Part shown: one piece after another, positions 46,896-59,500 of the stretch
Layout: each line of letters starts with the position of its first letter
Position numbering within the stretch: the first letter of the stretch is position 1
Source of the DNA: Sceloporus undulatus
Lineage: Eukaryota > Chordata > Lepidosauria > Squamata > Phrynosomatidae
Reading direction: 5' to 3'
Length of the DNA: 64,000 bases
Assembly (NCBI RefSeq): GCF_019175285.1
Contig: NC_056528.1
Location: 49,145,749-49,209,748, forward strand
Position numbers and translations under genes: made by a program
Notes under the pieces: generated by a model
Database searches by the model: none
Seen by the model: only the letters and a program-made list of their open reading frames with translations
Told to the model about the DNA's origin: nothing

Positions 46896-47742
46896 CATAT
46901 AGTGCATTTGCACCCATAGTAAGTAGACTTTGGGTTATATCCAAACAGAAATTAATGCTCACATAGGAACAGCCACACAGACAAAGCTTTCCTCATTGGT
47001 CACAGAGTATAACCTTGGAGGATTAAGATACCAATGCTTTACCTATCCAGAGTTGCAGTTGCAGACCTTTCCCCTTCAGATATGTTGGCTTTGGGAGCCA
47101 GGGTTGGTACTTTCCGTCGTCTTCCTCATCTTCCTACTCAGTTATAATTGGGAGGAGAGGCCTAGTTTGAGACATCAAGGAAAGTCTGGCCTTTGGCTAT
47201 AGCTGTTTCTCCATTCCAGCTCCAGAGGTGCGCAATTGTATGGTCACTTGATTCTGCTTTTAACTGCCATGACATTATCCTAAGAAATCCTGGGATCTGC
47301 GATTTGGAGAAGTCTCTACTTGTGAGGTCTAAACTCGGTTAAAACTCTCTAAGTACTTCCCCAGCCTACACATCCCAGGATCCCATGGGATGGAGCCGTG
47401 ACAGGAAAAGTGGTGTAAACTGCAATCGTTTTGTAGCGTAAGACACACCCCAGCATTTGGAGCTCAATACAAATCATGCCATGAATGCACACGAATGCCA
47501 CCCCAGAGAAAAAGCAAAATGCAAGTTGTAGCTGTATAGAGCTGTAGTGCTCAATATGTGAGACAAGTAGTCAATCTAGTTCTAAAATATCATTTTAAAA
47601 AGTGTCCCCAGAAATTGGTTGATGAATTTTGTGGATCCTAAAGAGAGAGAGAAATGAGCCTGTGGCTCTCCAGTGGGGCATTTGACTTTTGTAGAAAGAT
47701 CCTAAAGAAAATATAAGTATAAAGAGAATAGAAATTGCAGGA

Positions 47743-49283
47743 CTATAATGAGGTTTCCTTCTCGGAGGGAGTATCCGAAGCCTGGCTAGGGACATGTCTG
47801 TGCACCAGAGACCCAGAGGCACCTTCGCCCTCCATGTTCCCAAAACTTGCAGATTGCAAGAGGTCTGCCAGCGCCGAAGGGGAAAAGGCCCACTTCTCTT
47901 GAGGTCTGGCTGCGTTTGGAGGCATGATGGTAACGTTGGGAGGAAGCGGGCGCAGAAAAGGGTCAGGAATAGGCTCAGGCACAGTTGGAAGATGATATAT
48001 CCCTGTCTGGAACATTTCTCGAGGCTCGTCTTGGTTCTGGTTCCGGTTCCGGTTCCAGACCTGGACCATGTTGCTGTGCCAGAAGGATCTCAGCCGAGGG
48101 CCGTATTTCTCCTTGCAATGACGGACGACGAGAAGAAAAGTGATGCCCAGAAGAAATGAAACGAAGGAGAAAAAGATTGTCAAGCCTGGAAAGAGAGAAC
48201 AGAGCAGTCATTTCTGGTCATGGAAATCCCCAAAGCTCCACCATGGTCTCTTTGTCCCCTTCCACATTGCACACATATAATGTTCTGATGCCACTTCAGA
48301 TGCCACTTCGACTGTCTTGTCTGTGTCCTATGCAATGGTGGGATTTGTAGTTTGGTGAGGCACTAGAACTCTCTATCAGAGAATACTAAACATAGGCCGA
48401 CCTAAGAGAAGTAATTGTGTTCCTGCTAATCCCTTCTGTAACAGAAAATGTAGTGCCAAAGGCAGAAACAACTAAGAAAGCATAGGGATAGGTCCCTGCA
48501 AAACAGTTTGCTGTGGCACCAGAGCTCTCACATATCTTGCAAAACTACAAATCCCAGGATCCCATAGCATGGAGCCATGTCAGTAAAAGTGGTGTCAAAC
48601 TGCATTACTTCTGCAGTGTAGAAGCAGCCCAGATGTGATTTGATCGTGATGCCAGGTGTTTGAGAAAGATAACTTTAAAATGTGTTGCATTACTTATTCT
48701 TGCAATATAAAAACAACTAGGCTAACTCTGGAGACCAGGGTTCGAATCCCTGCTCAGCCATAGAAACCCACTGGGTGACCTTAGGCAAGGCACACTCTCT
48801 CAGCCTCTCAGGCCAAATCTTGCAAAGCAAACCCCAAGACACAAGTTTGAAAGAGGCCCTGGTTAGTCTGTATACACTAAACTGAGCCCAGCAAAGGAAA
48901 CAAGTTGTTGAGTTGCAAAGCCAAGCCCAGCTCCCCAGCCTTGTCTTACTGTAAGAGGTCTTCCCAGGTGCTGGTGGAGGGTTGTTCCGGGGGTTTTGCA
49001 TGGGTCCAATGCTCGTAGGGACCGGAGACAAGCATCCTTGCTGGTTGAGGCGATCCTCCGGCTCAGAGCAACAATAAGGGAGGTTGCAAGTCCCGCAACA
49101 GAAGACGTTGCCCGGCTGGTCAAGATACCTGGGGCACCAGAAGACCCAACTGGGGTGAGCCCAGGTCCGGCACCATTCGCCCTCCGCCCAAAAAAGGGGG
49201 TCGTCTTGGTCTTGATCACTGTTGTTGTTGCCCCAAGCGTAATGCAGCAGCAACAGTGCCCAAGCCCATTCCAGGACATGCAT
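47743..49283 (-). CDS. Unit I: Shisa-like membrane protein with 8-Cys ectodomain, nearest to MTMR8
   Basis: Exons 49283-48950 (111 codons + 1 nt, donor GTAAGA) and 48185-47743 (acceptor TTTCCAG), phase 1, about 258 aa. Signal peptide MHVLEWAWALLLLHYAWG, then N-N-N-S and an acidic stretch. Shisa-type domain about 35-85: C-R-T-W, F-W-C-P, F-C-C-G-T-C, Y-C-C, D-R-L-N-Q-Q-G-C. TM about 113-132 (LTIFFSFVSFLLGITFLLVV). The tail is basic at the membrane with an N-R-N-R-N-Q-N-Q stretch, Pro-rich (PEPIPDPFLRPLPP), and ends E-K-E-T-S-L, a class I PDZ-type motif. Rightmost unit, 1.3 kb head-to-head from the MTMR8 start codon. Very similar to H in both ectodomain and last 28 residues. Confidence 0.84.
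48715..48840 (+). mobile_element. Partial Sauria-SINE-like copy in the unit I intron
   Basis: gagaccagggttcgaatccc and cactgggtgaccttaggcaa. Confidence 0.65.
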
Positions 49284-49391
49284 GGCTGCAAGCTGTCAAA
49301 GACGCTCCTCTTGCTCCAAACTTCTCCTTCAATGCAATCTCTCTAAGCCCAGAATATGACCTACATACAAATGCAAACCTTGCCTTGTGGG

Positions 49392-49463
49392 CTTTATAGT
49401 TCACTCTGGCCTTAAGGAAGCTGGGAAGAGAAGTGGCCTCAGCTGGCCTTCTGGCCCCGATCC
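49392..49463 (-). promoter_or_regulatory. Unit I promoter: TATA box plus full family element
   Basis: ACTATAAAGC at 49400-49391, 110 bp before the ATG. The + strand carries ctcagctggcc at 49438-49448 and ctggccccgatcc at 49451-49463, the fullest copy of the element, 40 bp upstream of the TATA box. The distal ctcccatcatcc block is at about 49502. Confidence 0.6.
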
Positions 49464-49629
49464 AAGCCCACCCAAGCTCACTCTCCTCCCAAGGAGGCCC
49501 TCTCCCATCATCCCCACCTCCCTGACCTTCTCAAGGGTCCAAAACAACTGCGGAAATACTGTAATCCAGTTTGAGACTGCTTAAGGCCTCATTCCCACTA
49601 CCTTTTAAACTGGATCGCAAATCGGTTTG

Positions 49630-49924
49630 AACTGATGAACTGGCTGATGATGACGATGATAGCCTTTCTGGTTGAAGAGCGGGTCATCAGCCAGAAAGGC
49701 TCTTATCATCATCATCATCATCATCATCATCCTCATTATATTTTTATATTATTGTTATTATATTTTCTTATATCCCGCTTGATGGTGACGATGATGATGA
49801 CGATAGCCTTTGTGACTGAAGACTCTCATTATTATTATTATTACTATATTTTTATTTTGTATTATTATTTATTATTTATTTATGTCATCATCAGGCAGGA
49901 TATAAGAAAATAATAATAATATAA

Positions 49925-49956
<32 letters not shown>

Positions 49957-50149
49957 GTCTTCAGCCAGAAAGGCTATCATCATCATCATCATCATCATGC
50001 TTTTATTTTATATTATTATTATTATTATTATTATCTTATATCCCCCTAATGATGATGATAATAATAATAATAATAAGATGATGATGATGATGATGGTGAT
50101 AATGATATCTTTTCTGGTTAAAGAATGGGATCTTCAGCCAGACAGCCTC

Positions 50150-50215
<66 letters not shown>

Positions 50216-50335
50216 GCTTTTATTTATTATTATTATTATTATTATAAAAAATAATAAAATGATGATGATGATGATGATGATGAGAGCCTTTCTGGCTGAA
50301 GAGCGGGGTATAAACACAATAAGTAAATAAAACAA
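49630..50335. repeat. Compound ATT/ATC trinucleotide array with inverted spacer motifs
   Basis: Runs of tca/atc, att, ata and gat triplets alternate with copies of tcagccagaaaggct or its reverse complement agcctttctggctgaa. They form repeated modules in both directions between the divergent unit I and MTMR8 promoters. Long open frames inside it are artefacts of triplet repeats. Confidence 0.9.
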
Positions 50336-50399
50336 TAACAACGATGCAGCCTTTGCAAATTGCAGCAGTATCCTCCCATTCTCAGGGCGAGTAAGGGCA

Positions 50400-50564
50400 A
50401 AAAGTGCCCTCATTCAGCATGGCGCCTGAAGCTTCACGTCCTCCCTCTGCGCAGGTGCGGGATCTCCGTACTTGAACGCGAGCTGTTCTCGCGAGGCTTG
50501 GCGTCGAAGTCGGGGCGGGAGCGAGGCCTGCCCGGCTGAAGCGAGGGAAGAGAAGCAAGCGGTC
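50400..50564 (+). promoter_or_regulatory. Probable CpG-rich promoter and 5' UTR of MTMR8
   Basis: GC- and CpG-rich sequence (gcgcaggtgcggg, gaacgcgagctg, cgcgaggcttggcgtcgaagtcgggg) directly before the MTMR8 ATG, without a TATA box, against an AT-rich background. The ATG context gcggtcATGG has G at +4 but no purine at -3. The extent of the 5' UTR cannot be read from sequence. Confidence 0.6.
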
Positions 50565-53500
50565 ATGGAGCACATCACCACTCCCAAGGTAGGCGACGAA
50601 GGGGCCTCTGAGCATGGGCAGAGCGCCTTGGGGGCGGAATTAACGAGGCTTGGCCCCGCTTTTTAACCGCCATTATGGCTCCACGGCTGTTCAATGCTGG
50701 GATTTGTAGTTTTGGGGTGAGGTATTGAGCCTCTCTGTCTGCGGTGCCCCAGAAAACTACAGCTCCCAGGGTTCCATAGGAATCCCTCAGGTGCATCTGC
50801 ACTGTGGAATTAATGCAGTTCGACGCCGCTTTAAGGGCTCAATGTACATTTAGTCCTGGGATTTGCAGGGACTTGTGGGTCAGGGGTCTCTCTGGCCATG
50901 TTTTGGGGGGGCTTCTCCGGCAGCCGTGGCTTTGGCATCTTCAGAGAACGCTGCCATGGAAGAGAGCGGGGTATAGACTATGCATCCTGTTCAGCTGTGC
51001 ATTGCTCTGATGTTGAATGGCAAGGTGTCCTTTACTTATGGAATCATTATAGAGGCCCCAAGAAGGGCCCTGATCCAGTCCAACCCCCTTCTTCTGCCAT
51101 GCAGGAACTCTCAGTCCAAGCATCCCAGCCTCTGCTTCAAGACCTCCAAGGAAGGAGTGTCTTCCACTGTCAAACAGCCCTTACTCTCAGGAAGGTCCTC
51201 CTGATGTTGGGCTGGAATCTCTTTTCCTATACTTTGCATCCATTGCTCCATTGGGTCCTAGTCTCTGGAGCAGCAGAAAGCAAGCTTGCTCCCTCCTCAA
51301 CATGACATCCCTTCAAGTATTTAAACAGGGCTCTCATGTCACCCCTTAACCTTCTCTTCTTCAGGCTAAACACCCCCAGCTCCCTGAGTCTCTTCTCAAA
51401 GGGCTTCATGGTTTCCAGACCCTTCACCATTTTGTTCTCCCTCCTTTGGACACATGGCTCCAGTTTCTCAACGTCCTTTTTGAATTGTGGGGCCCAGAAC
51501 TGGACACAGTATTATTCCAGGTGGGATGCTTAATGATCCATTGCCTACGGGGGGGAAAGCACTGACTCTGGGTGGTTCCTCATTCGCATCTTGGTTTTGG
51601 CGTTTTTCAGGACTGGCAGCCAAACCGAATTTCAGCATTTTAAGCCCAGGATGGTTTATAACATCTTCTGCTACGGATGATTTTCTGTCTGCAAGGCCTC
51701 CCTTGTCCCTTGATTCACTTTTGGATGCTGTGTTTGGTGGCCCCTATGTAGACTTGTCTGGAGTCTCTCTCATCCTTCGCTGAGCACAGCATTCAATCCC
51801 AGAGGGAAGGTATCCATTCATTCATCAAAGGAGTCGCAGACGTAATAGGGAAACCGGTGAGGAAACACAGCCTCCAAATGGTTTACAAACCGATCCAGAA
51901 AATCCAGCAAACGCTGCGCTCAGCGAACAAGTCTACATAGGGACCACCAGACGTCCAAACGCGAATCAAGGAATACAAGAGACAGCGCAGACTGGGTCGG
52001 CCAGAAAAGTCAGCAGTAGCCAAACACATTTTAAACCACCTTGGCCCTAAAATGGTGCTTGGAAACACTGAAATTCTGGACCCTGCCAACAACTATCGGG
52101 TCAGGATGCTCAGGTAAGCCATGGAAATCCACAAACACCCGCAGAATGTCAACAGGAAAGAAGAAACCCTGAAAGTAAACAAGGTTTGTCTGCCAGTCCA
52201 GACCCAGCAAATGCAAATGAAAACCACCCAGGGTCAGGGGGTTTCCCAGGAGACAACAGGTCATGAATGAAATAGACCCCCTGAGAGGTCTTGCCATTCA
52301 ACAACAGAACGATATACAGATAAACATGTAAACTACTTCCTCTCAACCAACAGCATATATATATATATATATATATCCCACTCCCTTCCATGTTAGCATT
52401 CTCTGAAGATGCCAAAGCCACAGGACACGGCCTCATAGCTCCCCAAAACCCATCAAAACTATGGATGCCGACCATGAAAGCCTTCGACTTCCCACCAGCT
52501 GCATCATTTACCATCATAAATCTTAACTTACAGCAGTGATGTGTGTCACTTTTTGGTACCAGACGAAGTCTTAAAACGCCAGCGATTGCACCATTTCTGG
52601 CTCAGACACAGCCTTATTATTTTCTGATCTATCGCTGCCAATATTTCCATTATATCCTTTCACTCCGAAGCCAGTGACACCCCGGAGGTTTTGTTTGTCT
52701 ACTCTTATCTTACTCCTGTTGTGTAAATATTACATCCACGAAGGGTAATCGTCCGCCTTGAGAAATGACTGTGTTATGCTGGAATTTACAGCCCTCACCT
52801 GTTGCTTTATTGCTGATTTATCTTCAAAGTAGAGCTCAGCTCGGCTTTTGAGGGGGATTTTCTTTCCTAATAGTTGAAGCGGAAAGATTTCAAGCCTATT
52901 CTGAACATCTAGCTGGCTTTATGTACTTTCTTTTCATGGGGATGAAGAGAGTAACCAAAGCCAAGTGGAATGCCTACGCAGGGAATCATTAACTCTCAGA
53001 GCCACTTTGGGCTTATGAATGTTGCTGGAGCAAATTAGTTACTAAGAAAATAAAGGAACATTGCTAGCAGCTTGGTACAAAGCTTTGTTGTCGCTGCTCT
53101 TGTTAGAATAGAATCATAGAATCCTAGAGTTGGAAGAGACCCCAAGAAGGGCCCTGATCCAGTCCAACCCCATTCTTCTGCCATGCAGGAACTCTCAATC
53201 TAAGCATCCCCATTGACAGATGGCCATCCAGCCTCTGTTTAAAGACCTCCAGGGAAGGAGACTCCACTACACTCCAGGGAAGGAGTGTGTTCCACTGTTG
53301 AACAGCCCTTACTGTCATGAAGTTCCTCCTAATGTTGAGCTGGGATCTCTTTTCCTGTAGCTTGCATCCATTGCTCCAGGTCCTGTTCTCTGGAGCAGCA
53401 GAAAACCAAGCTTGCTCACTGCCCTCACACTGACTTTGACTCATGGTGACTCTGTGGATGCGACTTCTCCAAGATTCCCTGTCCTCCTTTTCCAGAACAT

Positions 53501-56500
53501 GTCCTAGAGGCTATTCACACTACAAAAACAATCCAGGATGGATCTGGGTCATTTTCTTGGGGTTCACACTTGCCCCAAATGCACTTAGTGCACTTTTTTT
53601 TTGGAGGGGGAGGTACCCCAAACCCCACTTAACCCGCAATATTCAATATTGGGTTTTTCCCTGAGTAGCGATCCGCATCTCATCGGGACGAAAAACTGAG
53701 TGTGAATGCCCCCCCTGAATTTCAGCCTTTTGTCCAGGAGGAATTTCAGCATGTCCTCCATTTTGAGCATGGCTGAGAAACTTGTGTTTGCATTTATATT
53801 AGTGATTTTGGCTCTTATTTTGTAATCGCCTACATTTTTTTTTAATTCAAAGATATAGCCATGTTAGTCTATAGAATCAGTACATAGAGAGCTCTTGTAG
53901 CACCTTTGAGACTCACTGAAAGAAAGACATTGGCAGCATGAGCTTTCATAGACATCACACCTCAGAGAAAGTAGACTGAGATCTATGAAAGCTCATGCTG
54001 CCAATTGCTTTCTTGCAGTTAGTCTCAAAGGTGCTACAACATCTCTCTGCATTTTCCTTGAATGTCCTTCTTGTTGTGCTTCTTTTTCTTTCTTACCTCC
54101 GTGGATCGAGATGAGGGACAACCACAACAGCTAACAAACAACATCAGTTGAAACACACATCAGTTTATAGACAAACAAGACATACAAATAAAAACAATTC
54201 CCATTTAAAATCCATCATTTAAAATTCACCATTTGCATTTTGCACAATTTTGCAGGGCCTTGTCCTCCATTTGCGGTTATAAGATCTTGTCTCCTGGGTC
54301 CTCCCTCATCCAGTCTTAAGTATCTGGCATGTAGTTATTCTCTCTTTCTGCTACCTTCTACCTTTCCTAATAACATTATTGTCTTTAATACTGAGTCTTG
54401 CCTTCTCATGATGTGCCCAAAGTATGACAATGTCATCTCTATCATCTTGGCTTCCAGGGAAAGTTCAGGCTTGATCTGTTCAAGGACCCATTTGTTTGCC
54501 TTCTTGACCATCCATGGGATCCTCGGCCATCTTCTCCAGCATTGCATCTCAAATGCGTTGATTTTCCTTCTATCGGCCTTCTTCACTATTTGACTATCAT
54601 ATCTGTACATAGTGATGGGAAATATGATGGCTTGAACTACTCTCACTTTAGTCTTCAGAGTTATAGGCTTTTCACTTTAGGATCTTGTCCGGTTCTTTCC
54701 TAACTGCCCTTCCCAATCCTAGTTTTTAAGACTACCTTGGCGCTTTCCTCCTTGACCTTCTTCAGTCATTGTTCCAGGTCCTTGTTGGTTTCTGCTAGTA
54801 GTATTGTGTCGTCTGTGTATCTTAGGTTGTTAATGTTCCTACCATCATTTAAAATAAATGTGTTCAGTGGTGATTTAAAATAAATCCATGCAAAGTCTGT
54901 GATGAGAAGTGAGGGTGTTTGGGATTTCTGTGTATGTTTCTCATTCCTTTTCAACTTTCCGATGGCTTGAGAAACGTGGGACAAAATCAGAACCTGTTGG
55001 AGAAATGGATGCGGTTCCTTTCTAGATGACTGACCTTTCGCTTTGTCTATGAAGAAGTTGCATTGAACCCTTCCGTAATGTGAAATGTTGGTTTAGTCTG
55101 GTGCTTTCAGCAGCCACAAGGATGCATTGTGGTTAATGAGGCTGACATGCTAATCCTACCCTGAGCCGGGACTGTGGATGATGCATGGATCGCTTTTTGT
55201 AGGATGAGGAGCCAATGTCCAAACTGCCCAGCTATTCTGTCTTTAGCATCGGATGTTCCGTTATCTGGGTTTTTATAACACCCCTTGGCATCCATTCAGC
55301 AATTTTCGAGTATTAAACGTGCATCTCGTGGATTGCCTTGCTATCTTTAGGCCATTGCAAACACTGATTTAAAACATTAAAATTCAGTTCTTCAGAGAAG
55401 CCATCTGAAATAAATCATTTATTTGACCTCTGAGAGATGTGGAGGTCAGCAGGGAATTCATGGTAGGGAGAGGATTTGAACTCAATACTTTCTAATGATT
55501 AAGGCATTCATTTGAGCATTGTGCTGCATCTGTTTCTCTCTTTCCTGGAAGCCTGAGGTTGGCATGAAAGGCATTCTTCAAGATCTTGGTTGTTGGAGGT
55601 TGAGACGTGTAGCAAGCACCATTTTTGCTTGATCTGTTTTGTCTCCATTTAGGGCACGATGGGGATATTCTTGTTGTGTCTCAGAATCCATTATGGAATA
55701 TTATTGTATGAATGCATTTAAACGTGTAACTTTCCTTTAAAGGATTGGTGACTTCTAAAAGTTTATATCGCTTTCATCTATGCACCAGAAGTCTTATTTG
55801 AAGAACAAGGAACCCAAATGCAAATGCTCTTGAACTTCATTGCCTTTTATCCGAGTGCTACAGATCAGAAAACCAGAAGCTGCGTGAATGAATAATAACC
55901 AGGCGTTCGGTTTTGGGGGGGGAACTTTGGATCTCTCCTCCTTGCCGTATCACGACGAGCCGAACGCTTCCCTCGGTTTCCTGTTTTGCTGGTTCTCAGC
56001 TTTGCAGAAAGGCTGGGAACGTGTCAGGCTCTGTACTGAACCCGTACCACGAAAGAGAGAAGAACTAAAATGTCAGTTCTTTTTTCTTCCTCCCTCTCCT
56101 TCCTTCCTTCCTTCCTTCTTTCCTGCCAAAACCTGAGCCCAGCACATCTTGCTGGATTTAAAATTTCAAAACATACGAGCTTGGCCACGTTTATCTCACA
56201 AGGGAAATCTAAAGTCGCTTTGCTCGGTCGATTTATGTATTCATTTTACATACAATATAATTATATACAGTTGAAAATTAAATAGCTAAAGCAGTGTATG
56301 GTACCCAAGTTTAAAAAGTAAGAAACAAGCAAACAAATCAAAACAAATCCACTTAAAACATTGATTTTAATACATTACTTGGAAACAATTAAAAATGCAT
56401 GTTGCGTTAGCCAGTTATCCAGCCCCCTTATTAGCCAGCTGAGGACTAGAGACAGAGCCATAAAAGGTAGGTAATAAAATTCAGCTCCATTAGCAGCAAT

Positions 56501-59500
56501 TACTTTTTATTTTACAGCCAGTTTTTCTTTATTACTCTTTGTCTCTAGTCCTTACGTGGCCAATAAGAGGAGTGGTCTCTGCCAGCATTGAAATCCCTCA
56601 GTACTGTCTTAATTGACAACATCTCAGACAGAAGGTAGGCCTATGACTCTCTAACAGTATCATCCTTTTCCTCCTGTGTGATTTTTAACATCTTTGCCTG
56701 ATGAAGAAGCCAGTGAAGCTTTGCAAGCTTGCACATTATGCTTCGGAGTTGGTCCAATAAAGGTATCGCTGCTTGTGGGTTTTGCTGAATCGTTAACAAT
56801 AATGTTGTTTGCACAAATAGCCAGTCAAGAAATTGCAATTTACATGCCTTTAAATTCAAAGACTGTGCCTCAATCTGAGCAGCTGAAATAACTTTCACAT
56901 TAGTTTATTACAATGTACAGTGTTGTATTACAGCTCCGTTAGATATGATCTCACTAGTTCATTCATCCTCTCTCTTTTTTCCCCCTTTCTGTTTCTAATG
57001 TACAGGTAGAAAATGTCAAGTTGCTAGACCGTTACACCAACAGAAAGGCAGCAAATGGAACGTTGTACTTGACCGCCACTCACCTGATCTATGTTGATGC
57101 TTCAGCTGAAGTCCGAAAGGAGACATGGGTAATGTCCAAGTGTAGCACTAGTTTGGTGACAAAGAAACATAAACTGGGGACATCTTGTGAAATTATAAGG
57201 GCTGTGGAGACTTCCATATTTCTGTGAAATCTATGAAACGCAGTGGTGTGTTTGGGCTTTATCAGATAAGCGCACAGTGAACATTAGGAGGTAAGAAGAG
57301 CCCTAGTGGTTCAAGGATCAAGTACTGTATCCTGTTTTCAACAGTGGTCTTCCAGATACATCCAGATAACCCACAGATAGGACATGGAGGCATTCATGTC
57401 TTCTCTTTAGTCCTGTTCAAAGTGCATGCGTGTGTTATGTGTCTTCACATTGACACTGACTTGCAGCAACTCTTGTCATGGATTTTCTTGACCAGTATCC
57501 TTTAGAGGAGGTTTGACATGGTCATCTCTTAAGGTTGAGAGAGTGGGACTTGCCCAAAATCACCTGCTGATTTTTCATGGCTGAGCAGAAATTTGAACCC
57601 TGGTCTCCTAGTCCAACACAGACCATCACACTGGCTCCAACATGGCCACCCTCTGGTAGGGCTTTCTTAGCAAGGTTTCTTTAGAGGAGTTGGCTTATCC
57701 ACGGGTCAACGGATAAGTATTTTTGTACTAGGTTTACTTCATTTCATAAAAGGGAAAAGTTTTAAAACAGCCTGGCAAATTAGCCTTCCCCCAGGGGGGG
57801 AAAAAGAGATATTGCCAGGCTGCAAATTTCCTTCCTAGCTTGTCTGCCCACACAACCCTCACTTAGTCATTTGTACCTTCACATTAAAAAGAAGGAATCG
57901 GCTTCTATAAAGCACCCCTGCCTGGAGACATTTACCCCGGGGAAGGGGCTGTTGATACGCCTGATTCAAAGCCTCTGCATCATCCCAGCTTTAATGCACG
58001 TTTATGAAATGAATCATCTTTAATAAAACAATATGGACGCCCGGGGCTTCTGGTAGCCTAGCTGCAAGCTTTCACTCCCTAGAAGTCAAATTACGAGATC
58101 TTTCACACTGAGAGGCAAGTCTGAGTAATAAGTCCTGACTGTTTGGTTACTCTAAAACATTCAAACAGTTGCTGGTTTCCATGTGAATGGCCTCTTTCGA
58201 CTTTAGTGCTTGAAAACCACTTCCCCCTATTTGGCACCAGAGATTCATGCCGTTCACAGGCAGAAAGCTCTGAATCGCCTCCTCATCATCTATCTCCCTT
58301 CCTGTTTTTGACAGATTCTTCACCATCACATTGCGGCTGTGGAGAAGTTGCCTCTGACCGCATCTGGATGCCCGCTGCTAATCCATTGCAAGAACTTCCG
58401 AGTGGCTCACTTTGTTATCGGGCAAGAGAGGGACTGCCACGAAGTGTACACCTCCTTGCTGAAACTCTGCCAGCCAGGTAGCGGTGAAACATGGCATGTT
58501 TCCATATCGTTTGAAAAGTTCCCTTTCTCTTTTGCACTTAACTCTGACTCCATTGCTCATGCTGGTTAGGAATCATAGAATCGTAAGAGTTGGAAGGGGC
58601 TGGAAGGGCCGTCTTATCCAGCCCCCTGCCTAAATGTTGCACTTTAGGCCTAATACTGGTGAGGTCAGAGTACCTCTCATGACCAAGTGTTGAAAGGCAC
58701 TTGTCCCTCCGTGAATTTTTTAGTGGCCTAGCCTCTACTCCTGCCAGAGATCTCCTAGTTTTGTTCTGGTTCTGTTCCTTCACAGGCAGAAAGCATATAA
58801 TTACTCATTATTTCCTAGTGCGTGACTGACAGTTGAAAATTACCTGTTTGGTAAATCAGGCTATTTTATCAGATGCTGGCAGAGCCCAATCTGTCTCTCT
58901 CAGGAGCCCATTGCCTTGAGAGACGGCTGGATGAGTTATTGATTGGATTTGCATGTGAGAAAGGAGAAAGCTGGGAAGGCAGAGAGCAGAGAAGGATGGA
59001 GAGGAGTTGGTCTCAACATAAGGAACCATCCTTTTGCCAATGAATCTGAGAACATCGCTACAAAAAGTTCTAGCCTCGGAGGAGATGAGTGGAAATGTGG
59101 TATATTCCATTTTGGGGGTTATATTAGTTAACAGCCACATTGTTTTTTATTACAAGTTGTAGATAATGAGCCCTATTCCTAAGAGGAAGGACAAGTGTCC
59201 CTGGAGAAGAGATTGCAAACAGCTCCTTCACTGAAGCCTGGTAACATTAAGTTCAAATGACTAGGCAGAGAAGCTTTGTAAAATGTTGGTTCTCTTTCCT
59301 TTAGTGACAATATAACTTCCCATAGGCCTGTGTGGATTAGCTATGATGGGACACTAGTAAACGTCTGGTGGGCAAATAGCTTGAGAATGTATTTTCATGG
59401 CTCAGCAACATTATTGATATATTGAGCATAATTATACACTGCCCTTCAGATAAGAAGTGTCTCAGGGTGGCTTAAACATCATTAATTTGACAGTTCTCTG

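Noticed and set aside
49635-50413. Open frames rich in His, Tyr, Ile or Asn
   Set aside because: Products of triplet microsatellites read in different frames.
54335-54984. Reverse-transcriptase-like protein on - in MTMR8 intron 1
   Set aside because: A broken Bov-B LINE fragment, not a host gene.
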